A DNA stretch of 64,000 nt from Ampelocalamus luodianensis (taxonomy: Eukaryota > Streptophyta > Magnoliopsida > Poales > Poaceae). Made by a program: the position numbers and the translations under genes. Location of the stretch: the NCBI GenBank assembly GCA_036346255.1, contig CM070638.1, positions 36,084,394 to 36,148,393 of the forward strand. The letters are read 5' to 3'. Of the stretch, positions 37,268-49,255 are shown one piece after another (positions within the stretch are counted from its first letter, which is position 1; the number at the start of each line of letters is the position of its first letter). The notes below the pieces were generated by a model that searched no databases, had not been told where the DNA came from, and saw only the letters and a list, made by a program, of their open reading frames with translations.

Positions 37268-38143
37268 TCAATCACGTCTTTGCGGTTCACGGCGGACACG
37301 TGACCAATGTCCCCAAGTGCCGCATTTGTAGCAGCTTTGGTCCTGCTGGCCATAGGGCTTCTCATCGCGCTTCTTTCGTTCGCCATTCTTGGCTTGAGCA
37401 TTTTGGTTAGTCTTGTGACTCATGGCCTTACCCTTCTTGCCTCTTTGCTTTGGGTGAGGCTTTTTCACCTTATAGCTGCTAGCGTTGACTTCATGGCCAA
37501 CTTTGCTACTAGGTGGCTGTGAGATATAGTTCTTTCTGAGAACCTCATCTTGAGCTTCCGCAACTTGCATGATATCAATCAGTTCGGCGTACTCCTTGTA
37601 GCCATCCTGACGGTAGTTGCGTGCGGATTGCACCGCATTTGGGTGAAAGGTAGAGAGGGTTTTCTCAATCTTCTCCTCATCTGTGATTACTTTACCACAT
37701 AGCTGAAGATTGGTACAAATTCTGTGCAAAGCAGAGTTGTACTCCCCCACGGTCTTGTAGTAAGCAAAACGTAGTCGAGTCCATTCCTGCTCTGCCCGGG
37801 GCAGGATGGTGTACTTCAGTTTTTCGAACCGCTTCTTCAGGGCGGTCCATAAGGCCAGTGCGCTCTTCTCTGCCATATACTCATTCTTGAGAGTTAGACA
37901 AAGATGATGTCTGAGGAAATGAAGTGCTTGATCATTTTCCTCAGCGGTTGGAACGACATCCTGCGAGGCGCCGAGTCCAATAGCAGCCCGGAGCTTCTTG
38001 GCTCCCAGTACGATCTCGACATCTGATGCCCAAGTCAAATAATTACGGCGTCTTTGGGCGACTCCTCGAACTCTCGATTCGTAATTCCAGTCATCTGCAT
38101 ATTCATGCAAGAGGTGCATAAGATTACTGCTGGTAATGTGCAT
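37268..38143 (-). pseudogene. gag: gag of copia element
   Basis: A 291-codon frame starting MHITSSNLMHLLHEYADDW, with the UBN2/copia gag features: NYLTWASDVEIVL, AEKSALALWTALKKRFEKLK, EWTRLRFAYYKTVGEYNSAL. A basic stretch follows, then a zinc knuckle CYKCGTWGHWSRVRRE in which the last cysteine of C-x2-C-x4-H-x4-C has become arginine at the end of the frame. The downstream protease is not clearly readable (frame lost at about 37268-36620). The reading frame up to the knuckle is surprisingly open for so broken an element. Confidence 0.82.
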
Positions 38144-39557
38144 AAAAGGTTGTAAGGATTCCTATAATGTTCCCGTATTTTTCTATGTATTTTCAAGATC
38201 TACTCCTAATTTTTAATGATTAAAAGCAATATATACAATTACAGATAATCAAAACAGTAAATACAATAATAAATTGCATAGAAATAATAATAACAAGAAT
38301 AAATATGCTTCAAATGCGAAAACTGATTCAAAAATCGGATTCCCGAGGCCCTTTCTTCTGGAAGATGACTTTCCGGCGAAAATGCAAGTTTTCAGGGGTT
38401 TAAACGCGAGATTTCAGTTCAGAGAAAAATTTCGCGTAATTTTCAATAATTTCGAGGGGTTTTTCGCAAAATTTCTTATTTGCAAAAATTTCTGCGTAAT
38501 TAGGAACACTTCAAGGTCCCTTTTTGCGAAAACCACCGGCCTCATGGGCCGGCCCAGCCCAAAAATCAGCCGGCCTGCCACGTTTTCTTCAAAGGGGGGG
38601 AGCTAGGGTTTCCCTAGCTCTTCTCTTAGTGGCGGCGGCGCGCCATGGGGAAGCCGGCGGCCGGCTCGCTCCGGCGTGGCTTGTGGCGCGGGCGACCGAG
38701 CGAGCTCCGGGTGGCGGCGGCGGCGTGGCGCGGCTGGCGGCGGCGCGCGCGCGATGGCTGGCGCGGCAAGCAGGCGGCGAGCGGGCGGCGCGCGGGCGGG
38801 CGGGCGGCGGGCGCCGGCGCGGAGGCCGCGGCAGGTGCGCCGGCGCGGCGACCAGTGGCGGCGGTGGCGGCCGGCCGCATCAGGCGGTGGCGCCGGCTGC
38901 GGCGCGGCGGCGACAGCGGCGCCTCGCTTCCCCCTTTTTTTTCTCTCTGGTTGCCTCGTTGGTCCGGTTGGTGCCGTGCGGGCGTGCACGGCAACGGCGT
39001 CGGCTTGCGGTGCCGCCGGCGGCGCGGCATGAGCAGGATTACGACGGGATCGGCGTGGCGAGATCCTGCTCTTCATGGGCGGCAATTTTTTTTCTTCAAG
39101 ATTACTGTTTATGTATGCGATGCAATACGATGTAATGTAATTCAAGGTTTCAACGGAGGCGCGGCTTTATGCCGTCATGTGCGTGCTTGCCGCGTGCTAT
39201 CGGCGTGGCACTGTCGTTGCCTCCGTGGCGAGACGTGATGGCGGACTATGCCGACCGTGCGTGTCGCGAGGTAGTGACGGCGCGCCAGCGGTGCGTGCAC
39301 ATGGTGCTTTTCATGCAATTGCATCTACTACCTACGGTACAATCATCATCTACTCTTTCATGTAATCCACCGATCGGCTTGGCGGCGACTTCAAGTCGGC
39401 TCGCGGTAGATTAGAGCGGATTTGCACCGTTAGGAAACCAATCTAGAAAGCCAAATTTACAGAATTGAAAGCAATCTAGAAAAACGATTCAATCTACGAG
39501 CGTCGTTCATCGACGGTTACCTTTTCGATGCGAGGAGAGTCGATCGTGCTGATAACG
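38144..39557 (-). other. leader region of copia element with a GC-rich block
   Basis: Between the PBS side (39557) and gag. The minus strand just after the 5' LTR reads CGTTATCAGCACGATCGACT, the usual position of the primer-binding site. About 38590-39050 is very GC-rich (GGCGGCGGCGCG words), giving long overlapping frames on both strands. The block is not similar to known copia genes as far as I can tell. Confidence 0.6.
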
Positions 39558-39783
39558 TGTTGAGGAACCGTCGCTGGTAAGTCCAGTCCGAGCGATTACC
39601 TCGTAGACAAATAGAGAATCGTAAGAACGATGAGAGGGAACTACAGGCTTCTCTTTATTGCTCTTCCAATAATGAATCTGTGTACAATGTTTGGGGGGTC
39701 CCCCTCCTATATATAGTCTAAGGTGAATGAGGTGCCCACCCGGACCCGGACCCGGACTCCTAACCGGGCCCGGTTTCCTAACA
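39558..39783 (-). repeat. 5' LTR of copia element
   Basis: 226 bp, shares TG...CA termini, TATATATAG and most sequence with 32689-32950. It lacks about 30 bp corresponding to 32766-32797. Confidence 0.88.
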
Positions 39784-39788
39784 ACAAC

Positions 39789-40724
39789 CACCAAAGTATG
39801 TGGGTGCCGCGGTGCCCAGGTCCGATTAGCATTCCACTCTTTCCTTCCCCACAAAAGTGAACAACGTGTCGTGCGCCTTGGCATGACCGCAAGAAACATT
39901 GAATGCGGGTGACCACAAAATAGCAATTTCGTTAGCTATAGTTAAAGTTCAAAATTATATTAAAACTAGCCCGTGTAATTGCACAGGCCACTTTGTTAGT
40001 TTTTAAAATGACTCGATCAACCTTGTCCAAATGGAATTTTGAAAGCCCAAAGGCGTATTCATAACGATGCAAATTCTAGTGTCATTTTCAGCAATATACA
40101 GTGCAGCGATGGCATTTTTAATAAAAAAAAAACTTGAAAGTTCAAAGCTTGTTAAAAAAGCAAGGTTTACATCATTATAGTCTCTAGACTTGCAGAACGA
40201 CTGTCTTATCTTATGGCTCGTGATAGCCTTGCATTAACAATATCAATCCCTGCATCTAACATAGTACCAACTCGGTACCTGTTAGTGTTGCCATGCCACA
40301 TATGGCATTACATCCATCGATATATGTGCCTGGACGAGAGTGTCGTTACTCATTTGGTGTCCCTAATTTTTTTGTCAGTTATTACACAATGTTCTTCTAT
40401 AAAATTAGGGACGAATTGCTCCGTACCATTGTAAATATTATTCGATTTGAAAAATACTATCGATGTGTCACTGAAGGCCCACTTGTCAACCTCACATGCA
40501 ATAGTATTTTCTAATTTGTACATCTTTACGATGGTACTAACATCTTTGCGATGGTACCAAGCTAATTTTCTCATAAAATAATGTTTATAACTTCATTTTT
40601 TTTTCCAAAAAATAGCCCAGGTATCACCCAAAAAATTCACCTTCATAAAAACATCAGTAAACAAAACATTGTTTAGCCATTTGGCAATGTCGTTACCAAA
40701 TATACCCCTCCCCTGGTATGTTAG
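39789..40724. other. gene-free stretch between copia and hAT elements
   Basis: AT-rich with no domain-bearing frame. ACTAGCCCGTGTAATTGCAC at 39966 resembles the ends of small elements common in grasses, but a partner end was not found. Confidence 0.35.
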
Positions 40725-41195
40725 GCCAGGGCTAGAGCTGGGAATTGGGCCGTGTCGTGCCAGCACGGCCCGGGCCCACCGTGCTTCGGGCCACATCGTG
40801 CCGTACCGGTTCGGCCCGGTCACCCCACCGTGCCATGCTGTGTCGGCCCACCTCGCATTCGGCTAGGCCCAGGCACGGCCCAAAGCCCGTCGTGCCAGGG
40901 TCGTGCCGTGCCAGCCCAAGCCCAGCCCTAAGTAACTATTGACGGCAGAGGCGGCGACGGCGGTAGCGACCGCCATCTTCATTCCTCTCGTGCGGTTGTG
41001 CCCGCCTCATTAAAAACCTAGTTAAAATTGAATTAATTGCGTAAAAACATGGGCACGAAAATATTTCGGGGAAAAGGTGAAATTTTCTTAATATTTTATA
41101 GATACAATGTTACTGCCTCGTTAAAAACCTTATGCCCCAGAGTGGGGTTCCCCGAGTAAGGAAAAGAGTACAGTAACAACATGTGTACATACTGA

Positions 41196-42068
41196 CTACT
41201 CATCAATGTCGAGATCGTTCATGCGTTCGAGGTCAGCGTACGCCTGCACAATCTCAAGATCCTCCAGTTGATGCTGTTGCCGCTCTTTAGCCAATTCCCA
41301 ATCCTTGGCGCATGTGATTACCTCCACCATCCTAGGCGTGAGGGATGATCTTCTTTTTTCAATTATTCTCCCTACCATGCTGAACGTTGCTTCCGAAGAT
41401 ACAGTGGATACCGGCACCAACAGAACATCCCGTGCGAAATGTGATAGTACAAGAAATATCCGTTTGTTGTTCTTCCACCACTCGAGCAAGTCTATCTTTC
41501 CACCGGAAAGATCAGGATCGATGTTTGCAAAATCATGCTCCAGGTAGTGGTTTAGCTCTGAGACAGAATTCCACAAGGGGGCTGCTTGAGACTGAGAGGA
41601 CGAAGAACTGGACTTGCCCTTTAGCTTCTTCCACAAGTGGGATGTCAAGCTTTTCTTTCCTTGTTGCGTCTGCTGTGTGGTCTCTGATCTCGCGTTGCTG
41701 CCGAACTTGTCATGATACATACGGAAAACACGAAAAAGCTCCTCTTTAACATGTGCAAAAGCTTTCGAGTAATCAAGACCAAGGCATTTACCTATTCCCT
41801 CCATACCCATATGCAAACCTGGCAACTTTTTTGTAGGATCGAAAATAATAGCAAAGCAATACACATGTGAAATAGAACCAAAATATTTAATAAACTTTTC
41901 CTCCATTAGTGCAACAACATGACTTAAAAGGGGATCCTCCCCGATCTTGCGCAAGCATGCCTTGTAGTGCCGGTTTAAGTGCCCTGTCCCTGCAGCTGTA
42001 CGAGCAGTTAATTTAGCTTGACAATAATTACATGTTGCGATATCTACCGTTTGGCTGTCATGGATTTC
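41196..42068 (-). pseudogene. hAT transposase, BED finger joined to C-terminal and dimerisation parts
   Basis: A minus-strand frame of 291 codons, open from the base after TAG (42069-42071) to the stop at 41196-41198. It starts with a BED zinc finger (CNYCQAKL ... GHLNRHYKAC, 42032-41955), then passes directly into EDPLLSHVVALMEEKFIKYF, the DUF4413-like segment near the C-terminal end of Ac-type transposases. A hAT dimerisation region follows: LNHYLEHDFA, IDLLEWWKNN and TVSSEATFSMVGRIIEKRRS. The catalytic core of several hundred residues that should lie between is absent. The frame has no ATG before the finger; the AG at 42069-42070 could be a splice acceptor. Full transposases are about 650-700 residues. 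It cannot catalyse transposition but could still bind DNA and dimerise. Confidence 0.7.
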
Positions 42069-42255
42069 CTAGCTCCAGTCATGTGTGCTTCCAACAATTC
42101 GCCCTTCGTCCAGACCCGCCAATGTTGCTGTTTGTGGACGCGGGGGAGAACTCTGGAGTCCCCATTGGCTCCGAACCGCCCTGGTACTCCTCGTAGCCCT
42201 CTGTACCGTCTATATGACGGTCATCCATGCCATAGTCTCCCATGCTTGACGACAA

Positions 42256-42501
42256 CTAGCAAGAATCAACGGGAGTCGGAGCCGGAGGAGGACTAGGGGA
42301 GCGACGGTGAGAGCTTACACTAAGTCGCCCTGCTGTCCTTTTCGTGTTCCGACTCCTCGGTAGCATACCGCTCGGGAGCTCCTTGGTGCTCCGACTCCTT
42401 GGCAGCATAATGGATAGATGATGAATAAATGGAGAGAGTATATGGTTGTTGAAGAAATGAGAAGAGTAAATGAATGAAGAAGAAATGAGAGTGGATGGCA
42501 A
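42256..42501 (-). other. possible 5' exon of the hAT transposase
   Basis: A minus-strand frame of 81 codons, serine/arginine/proline-rich (MLPRSRSTKELPSG, SVSSHRRSPSPPPAPTP), lying upstream of the BED exon. N-terminal tails of hAT transposases are often of this type. No splice donor was settled, and the similarity is only compositional. Confidence 0.3.
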
Positions 42502-43019
42502 ATGCTCAGTGAGAGTTCAGTTTTATAGGCACGGTGAGTTGCTTCCGAACGTTAAGCATCCGAACGTTACTTCTGATCATTGAGATTCCGAACGTTGCCT
42601 CTCACTATCTTTTTCCCGTGATTCCCTCTCCCTATCTTTCCCAGCGCCAACGGCCATGGTCCTCTCTTCCTTTCATTTCAATTTTTTTACTTTTGTCATG
42701 TCAGCTCTCATCTTTCCTTTCACTCCTCAGTCCTCACGAGTCACCACTGCATATTCTCATCTTTCCTTTTTTACTTTTGTCCTTATCGCCATCCCCATGA
42801 GGCCATGACTCCATGAGTCCATGACCCCATCTACCTAACCGAACAGCTCCCATCCTGCTTCACTCCCCATCGGCATCTCCAGGGGACCAGGCCTCCAGCG
42901 CTTACTTCACTCGCATGGAGTGACTCCATCCCCCCACCAACCGGCCACCACACAAGGGCCTCCAATCCCCCCACCTACCGGCCACCAGGGCCCTTAATCC
43001 CCCATCCCCACACCACATG

Positions 43020-43260
43020 GCCGAGCGGCGCGGGAGGCGGGAGGGCGAGGAGGATCAGCGGAGGAGGCCGAGCGGCGCGGCGGGAGACGCAGCGGGGAGG
43101 CCGAGCCGCGCGGGAGGCGGGAGGGCGAGGAGGCGCGGCGGAGGAGGCCGAGCGCGCGTGGGAGGCGCCACGGAGGAGGCCGAGCGCGCTGGAGCCGAGG
43201 CGGCGCGGCGGCGGAGGCCGAGCGGCACGGGAGCCGAGGCGGCGCGGCGAAAGGTGGAGT
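43020..43260. repeat. GC-rich subterminal repeats of the hAT element
   Basis: GGAGGCCGAGC(G)GCGCGGG words occur about eight times, with spacings of about 25-50 bp. Long frames on both strands across 42994-43734 are a result of this composition. Confidence 0.65.
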
Positions 43261-43702
43261 GGCCCTCACCGCCCGTGGCCTGCTTCCCGGCGGCTCGATC
43301 CCATGGTGCTGTCGGCCCGTGCTCCTCCCCTGCTTGTAGCTCGGCCTCCGGTTCTCGCCTCTGCCTCCTGGCGCGGCCCTCGCCTCGGTCCTCCGTGCAT
43401 GGTAGTGCCCGCAGCTGACCTCCCTCCCTGGCATCTTGGCTCTCCTCTTCTCCCCTCCCTTTTGTCTCTTCATACTTCCTGGGAGGCGGAGCGGCGGGGC
43501 GGCAGGCGGTGAGCGGCCGCCGACGCCGACGTGCCGGGCGTGCCCGTCGTGCCGGCTTCCCAGGCCTAGCCCGGCCCGTCGTCCGTCGTTGCGTGCGGCC
43601 GCCCGCCATGTGGCGTGCCTGAGCGTGCTTGGGCCATGCCGAGCCGGCCAGGCTCGGGCGGGCACGGAATAGCCCGGCCCGACTCCCACCTCTATCCAAG
43701 GC

Positions 43703-45558
43703 ACCTCCAACTCCAACACCAACACCAAAAGCATCCTCGGCTCGATGCTGATCTTGATCTCTTTAACGCTACAAGCCAGGCCGCTACCACGCCGGAGCTA
43801 CGCACTCGTGGAGGAGTGGATGCCGAGTCAGCGAGGGAGTCCGGAGCAGGACGCGGCGGCCTCGAAGTTGGACGGCGCGACGCAGTCGAGGACGACGCCG
43901 CGGTTGGCTGTAGCAGAGAAGAGGCGATGCAGCCGAGGCGACGCACTGGACAACATGTAGGCCACGCAGCGCATGGGCTGGCGAAAGCCCAGAACGAGCA
44001 AAGGCGCCGCCTCGCGCAAGCCCAGCCAGGCTCAGCCCAAGCAGGTGAACCAGGAACACGGAGGCAACACAATGCGCCGTGAAGGCTGACAGGTGGCGAA
44101 CGATACACGTACGGATCGAAGGAAAACGCAAGGATTCTTGCGGCTATGGCTTGATTAGTTGGTGTCCTGGATTCTATGTTTGAAAAAAAAATGATGTCTA
44201 GAGATGGTCTAAAAAATAGAAAATATTTATTTGAGCAATAAAACCTAAAGATGAGTTATTCGGTTGAAAACCTGTACCTGAAATTGATGAATGAAAAATA
44301 GAATGTTGAATTGAATCTATGAACGATGTAGATCGAGCAGACTCTAGGCAGCCTACTCTCCAGGAGTTCAAATCCTATGCCTGAACCTGATGCCCCAAAG
44401 CAAACAGCCTCTAGATCAGAGAGGATGTCGGTCTCTCTCGCCCCGCAATAGGTTGCCGGTTGCCATTTATTGTGGCTCAAGTGGATTCACGAATTAAAAA
44501 CTCAACAGATTTGTGAACGATGTTATAGCGTATATAACAAATTAATGAAGAAAAGTAAATATCATCTTCTGAGAAAAATGGAAATATCCTATGAAATGAG
44601 ATAACAACAATAACTTGACCGGTAGCATTGCTTTAAGTGGGTTTTGAAGTAATAGTTTAAACTGTGTCGTGAGAAAATATTCACACGCAACCATACCTCC
44701 GTACTCATGCAATTTTTGCTTTAAAATATACCGTTTTCCTTAAAAACATTCCAACGTGGATCTAGCCAGAAGAAAGATGTGCTCAGATACGATATCAAAA
44801 TCAAACACATTTTCGTTGAAAAAGTTGAACACATTTTGCTCGCTGGATACTTATAATGAGAAATGAAGGAAAATAAAAAGATATTCGAAAGAATTGACTA
44901 GGAAAATCTAGAGAGAGAAAGCTACCTTTCTCGTTCCATTCGGATCCCGTTTGGAACCTGATAAAATTCGCCTGTTCCTACGAAAAATAAATAAACTGAT
45001 TCCTTCCTGTAAAATTGCTATAAATTTTCAGTGAAATTCCTGCGTTCGTGCCTTGATCTCTATGCTTGCCGACGAAGTCGGACCTCGGAGAGAGAAAACC
45101 CTTTGTTTTCCAGAAAATAGTATACTTTTGGTCTCTTGTCTCTTACCCTAGTTTAATTTTCGTCCATCAGTTTCAAAACTGGGTAGAACATGTCCTCTAA
45201 ATATCAAAACCACACAAATATTGTCCCTTTGCAAGTATCACGAGTGGTTTCGTCCTATGTGGCATCCTACTTGGATCAAACCCGGCAATCTTCCACTACT
45301 TGGCCACAGGCCCTACTTGTCAGCCGCTGCCCCCTGCTTCTTCTTCCCGATAGCCAGCGAACAAGAGAGAGGGAGAGCAGGGTAATGCCATGGGAGGCGG
45401 CGTACCCACACTGTGCCCAGTCTCGTGCACGTTTGTGACCCATGTGACTCATATTTGGCCTTGCCCTCACCTCACCTCACCCACTCCTCTTCCTTCTCTA
45501 TCCATCCCTCTCCTTCCTCTTAATTTCAGAAGTGAGCAAGGCACGCAGGCAGGCGGCG
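43703..45558. other. intergenic stretch upstream of the exon at 45559
   Basis: 43703-44090 is GC-rich with short frames and no domain. 44110-45180 is AT-rich and shows nothing. 45470-45530 is CT-rich (TCCATCCCTCTCCTTCCTC), like the pyrimidine patch of plant core promoters, just before the exon at 45559. No clear TATA box was seen. Confidence 0.4.
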
Positions 45559-45759
45559 ATGGCGGCGGCGAACGACGTGGTGGTCGTCGACTTTGACTTC
45601 GACGACTACAACCTCATGGACGACGTCGCCGCCGAGAACAACCCCTCCCCTATCCTCACTCCGCGCCTCCGCTCCATCATCGCCGCCGATAGGGACGACT
45701 CCCTCACCGCTGTGTGCAAGACCGACGGCCACGGGTTCCGTGAAGAGGCCATGGTCACG
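45559..45759 (+). CDS. first coding exon of an unrecognised gene (67 codons)
   Basis: The ATG at 45559 is in a good grass context (GGCGGCGATGGCGGCG) behind a CT-rich leader. The frame is GC-rich at third positions, ends in phase at ACG, and is followed by the consensus splice donor GTAAGC at 45760. The product begins MAAANDVVVVDFDFDDYNLM and is acidic, then LTPRLRSIIAADRDD and GHGFREEAMV. I do not recognise the family. An upstream in-frame ATG at 45532 (SKARRQAAMAA) is possible but in a weaker context. The 3.45-kb solo LTR begins 41 bp after the donor, and no second exon could be identified before SKIP16 at 50444. It may therefore be either a gene with its remaining exons lost or moved, or a truncated gene copy. 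Confidence 0.5.
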
Positions 45760-45765
45760 GTAAGC
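45760..45765 (+). other. splice donor after the exon at 45559
   Basis: GTAAGC directly follows the 67th codon in phase 0. This supports the exon call and places the solo LTR 45801-49250 in the presumed first intron. Confidence 0.5.
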
Positions 45766-45800
45766 CGATCTGAAGCGTACTCATGATCTTGGTCTAAGCT

Positions 45801-48800
45801 TATAACATCCCAATTTTCTGAGCTTTAAAAATCTTTTAAATAATTAGTAGGAAGAAAATCCACCATTTGATCTTATTTGAAGTTAATTCAAAATCTTAAT
45901 ATGGACTTTTATTAGCAAAACAATTTAATATGATTAAAGTCAACTTAAACAATTGTCAAAACTATTTTATTTGGATTCTAGGTGCTCAGATATATTTTCT
46001 AGAGTTTTCTAAAAATTTTCTGAGTTCATTTGCTATTTTCTATCGTTTATTTGATTTTCTGCTATTTTTTAAAATAGAAAACCTATTTAAAATCTTAGAA
46101 ATCCTTTTGGGCCGAAACCCAGCCCAAACCTCCTTGGCCTAGCCCTGTGCAGCCCAACCAGCCCGCCTGCGCGCCCACTTTCACTGACAGGTGGTCCGCA
46201 CTAGTCAGTTCCTCTCTTTCTCTCTCTGTGCGCGCTCAGATCCATCCCCAGCCATTGGATCTGTTTTCAACGGCCCGATGAAGCTCGTCTGTTCGGAGGT
46301 CCGAACGTTCAAATCAGCGTGGCCCGTTCGATCAAGATTGAACGGTCAGATGTGGCTAAGTCATTCAGTGGTTCGAACGTTCCTTCCGTTTTGGACCCTC
46401 CGATCAAGATTTGACGGTCAAATCTTTTTAGAGTCCGTTTGCGCCCGCGCCTTCGCGCTCACTGCCAGGTGGACCCCACCACCTTCGTCTCCACCGCTTT
46501 CTTCTCTGACGAGATGCCCGAGCCCGCCGCGTTTCGAATTTCAAACGCGCCGCTCTTATCCTCCCGAGAATCCTGCGTGCGTGCACATAACACCCCACGA
46601 CCACGCCACCTCAACCCACGACCCCCTCGTCCCCGCGGCCAGTTGCGCACGTTCGCCACCACCTCGCCGCCAAACCCGCAATCGTATCCCGCCTCATCGT
46701 GCATGCCCTTGGCCTATAAATAGGACCATCGGGATCGCCAGAGCACTCTCACCAAAGCCCCTCAAGCAATCGTCCCTCTAGAGCTCTAGCGCTGTCGCAT
46801 TTTGGTTTTTAGGGTTTCTCATCGTCGGTCGTTTTCTTCAGTTTGCACCACCGTCGGTGACGCCCTGCCCCCGTGGAGTGCACCGCCGAGTCCGCCGTCA
46901 CCGGAGCTACCTCCAGCGACCACCCACGCCGCCTAGACCTCACCGGAGCTCCCGTCCGACAAAGTCCGAAAGTCTCGGCCGCTTCGACCTCGCCGCCGGC
47001 CACCACTGTCGTCTTCTCGCACCGGTGAGCACACCAATAGGTTCGCATTAGTCTCCTCTACACGTTAGTACCACCCACCCTCACCGGCGAGCCGCCGTTC
47101 GCCGTTGTCGTTGGTTCCCGAGCGCCGCCGCCGTCGATCTAACGTGGCGTTGCCGTGTCGGCCGCTACCTCACCTCCGTGTGTGCGTGTCGTCCTGAGTG
47201 GCACCGCGTCAGCACCCTCATGTGCGCCACGTGTGTGTACGCGTGGCAGTCCACCCCGCCCCAGATCCCAAGGCTCGCTAGACCTAGTCTACCGTGAGCC
47301 GTGAGACTGACATGTGGGCCCCACACATCATATTTTATTTTAATTCTTTTAATTCCCGTAGAATCCTTTGCTGGAGTCATTCTTGCGCAATAATCCGGTT
47401 TTTCTGTTAAGAAATAATTCAAAAATTCTGATAAATCCAAATTAGGTTATTTTCTTTAGATTCAAACTTCCAAAGCTCATATCTTTTGCATCCGAACTCC
47501 GTTTGAGCCCATTCAAATTCCTAAATTCATATAAATTCAAGATCTATTTATTTGAGATTTTTTATTTAATTTTTGGAGTTTGTTTTGCCTCTGTTATTTA
47601 TTTGTTTTGTTTGTTTGCGTCGTTCGCAAGTAAACGCCGATACTTCGGGGAACTTCAAGGAAGAAGAACTACACCAAGACCAAGATCAATACCTAGACCT
47701 TTTCCAAGGCAAGTTATACCTTTGATCATCTTGAACCCAATTTTCAAAGTATTTTAATTCAAATTATTGCATTTACTTTAAGTATGCATTTAAATGCTTT
47801 TGGGTGTAGTTATTATCCCAATCCGTTATACCTACTTTGTCTTTGTATGTCATAATCTTTGTCACCCTAGCTTGGTTTATTAATTAGTTGGTATTATTGT
47901 AGCACTAACGTGGGTTGGTAGATATGAGTAGTATTGCTTAGCCATGCTACGAGTCACACATATCATTTGAGTTTCAAATATTAAATTTGACTAAATGACT
48001 ATGAAACTTTGTGTAAAACTGTGTGCTATGTGTTATTATTTTGTGATAACATGTGGTGCACTAAAACCAACTGGGTGGTAAAAGATTTAGACCGAGGCAA
48101 GTGGTGGATACTAAGTGATATGGTGGACTGTGTGAATGGGAAAGATGGTCTTTGTGGTATAGTTAGAAAATAGAAGTCTTGCCTTAGTCAATTAAGGACT
48201 TAACTTTGTGCGCCATTGAACTGAGCCTGACTGTACAACCACATGCTTGATGGAATGGGCCTAACTTAGTAGGTTATGGAGTCTCGACATTGATGTTTAG
48301 GTTGATAGGTTAGGCTTTGTGATAGAATGGAGGTGTGAACTACCACGTAGTACACATTTATGAGCGGTTCGCCGTCTTCAGGTCCAACGGTGTGTGTCGG
48401 ACTAGCTTTCTTTGTGGGTTGATCTGGCAGTAAAGCACACTGTGAATGCCAATGTTTGAGACGAAATTTCTGAACTGTTCTGTTACAATTAGAGCTTACA
48501 ACACTAGTTGTATCGTGTGGGTAAAGTGTACAAACTCCGTAGAGTGTAAAATCAATCTATTCGAATAGCCACGTCTGCGGTCATGGGCATGCTCGGGGAT
48601 TTCACACGAGGGGTAGTTTTCATAAAATGTTTGGGATGTGTGCTGTGTGACCCAAGTCATATGGCTATGTGAATTAATTTGATTAGCTTTGTGTCTTTGT
48701 GAAAATAACTGTTAAATTATTATCGTCTATTTGTTGTGAATTACATTTCAATCTATTATTATATTCAATTGCAAATGTTGCATTTCTGCAAAATAACCAC

Positions 48801-49250
48801 AGAAGCCATTCTTTTGGAATAAGCCGCATTTATAAATTGCATTATGTGGTATGACTTGCGAGTACGGTTGTGTACTCATGCTTGTTGTAAAACTTGCGCC
48901 CAATCCTATAGAAGTGGAGGAGTCTTCGCCTGCCTTCGAGGAGGAGTTCGTTGAAGGTGTCGATCGTTAAGGTCTGGATCCCAGTTGGTTCCCTGTGGTG
49001 ATTGACGGGATTTCCGCTGGAGTTATTTTTGTTCTGCTACTTTTATTCTCAGTTAGCCCTGCGTGGCTCATTAAGTTGTAAACTCGATCATAAGGTCAAA
49101 ACCCTTATTTGTTATTCAAATTAATCGTTTACTCTATTAATCGCTTGTGTGGATCGATATTTGCCTATGTTGGCACTGTTTGCACTAGCATGATTCTGTA
49201 CTAGTGTATTATACACAGAGGGTTCAGAATCGTAATTCTGGGTCCCGACA
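45801..49250 (+). mobile_element. solo LTR of the 3.4-kb family
   Basis: Starts TATAACATCCC (TG changed to TA) and ends GGGTCCCGACA, 3450 bp, flanked by AAGCT (45796-45800 and 49251-49255). TATA box CTATAAATAG is at 46714-46723. Conserved family landmarks: GGGCCGAAACCCAGCCCAAA near 46111, ATCTTTTGCATCCGAACTCC near 47480, TATTCGAATAGCC near 48558, and TTGCGAGTACGG near 48857. No internal genes. It lies close to the splice donor of the exon at 45559 and 1.2 kb upstream of SKIP16. Confidence 0.82.
46714..46723 (+). promoter_or_regulatory. TATA box of solo LTR 45801-49250
   Basis: CTATAAATAG in a GC-rich setting. It points toward SKIP16, 3.7 kb downstream. Whether it is active is unknown. Confidence 0.55.
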
Positions 49251-49255
49251 AAGCT

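Larger units (their letters stand above)
32689..39783 (-). mobile_element. Ty1/copia LTR retrotransposon, degenerate
   Basis: On the minus strand the LTRs start TGTTAGGAAACCGGGCC and end CCTCAACA. ACAAC flanks both ends (32684-32688 and 39784-39788). Internal order on the minus strand is PBS, long GC-rich leader, gag, GAG-pre-integrase/integrase, RT, RNase H, polypurine tract, which is the copia order. Several frameshifts and stops make it non-coding. The 5' LTR (226 bp) is shorter than the 3' LTR (262 bp) because of small deletions. Confidence 0.9.
40733..43694 (-). mobile_element. hAT transposon with internally deleted transposase
   Basis: Inverted ends TAGAGCTGGGAATTGGGCCG (40733) and, inverted, TAGAGGTGGGAGTCGGGCCG (43694). 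They are flanked by 8-bp sequences GCCAGGGC and TCCAAGGC, alike at 6 of 8 positions, which suits an old hAT TSD. Subterminal GC-rich repeats (GGCACGGCCC-type on the left, GCCGAGCGGCGCGG-type on the right) accompany the ends. The minus strand encodes a transposase remnant. Confidence 0.75.

Noticed and set aside
38524..39238. Several arginine/alanine-rich frames of more than 100 codons
   Set aside because: All come from one GGCGGCGGCGCG-type block inside the copia leader and exist on both strands.
42994..44131. 246- and 214-codon minus-strand frames and plus-strand counterparts
   Set aside because: They overlie the GC-rich subterminal repeats of the hAT element and its right end, and even cross the element boundary.
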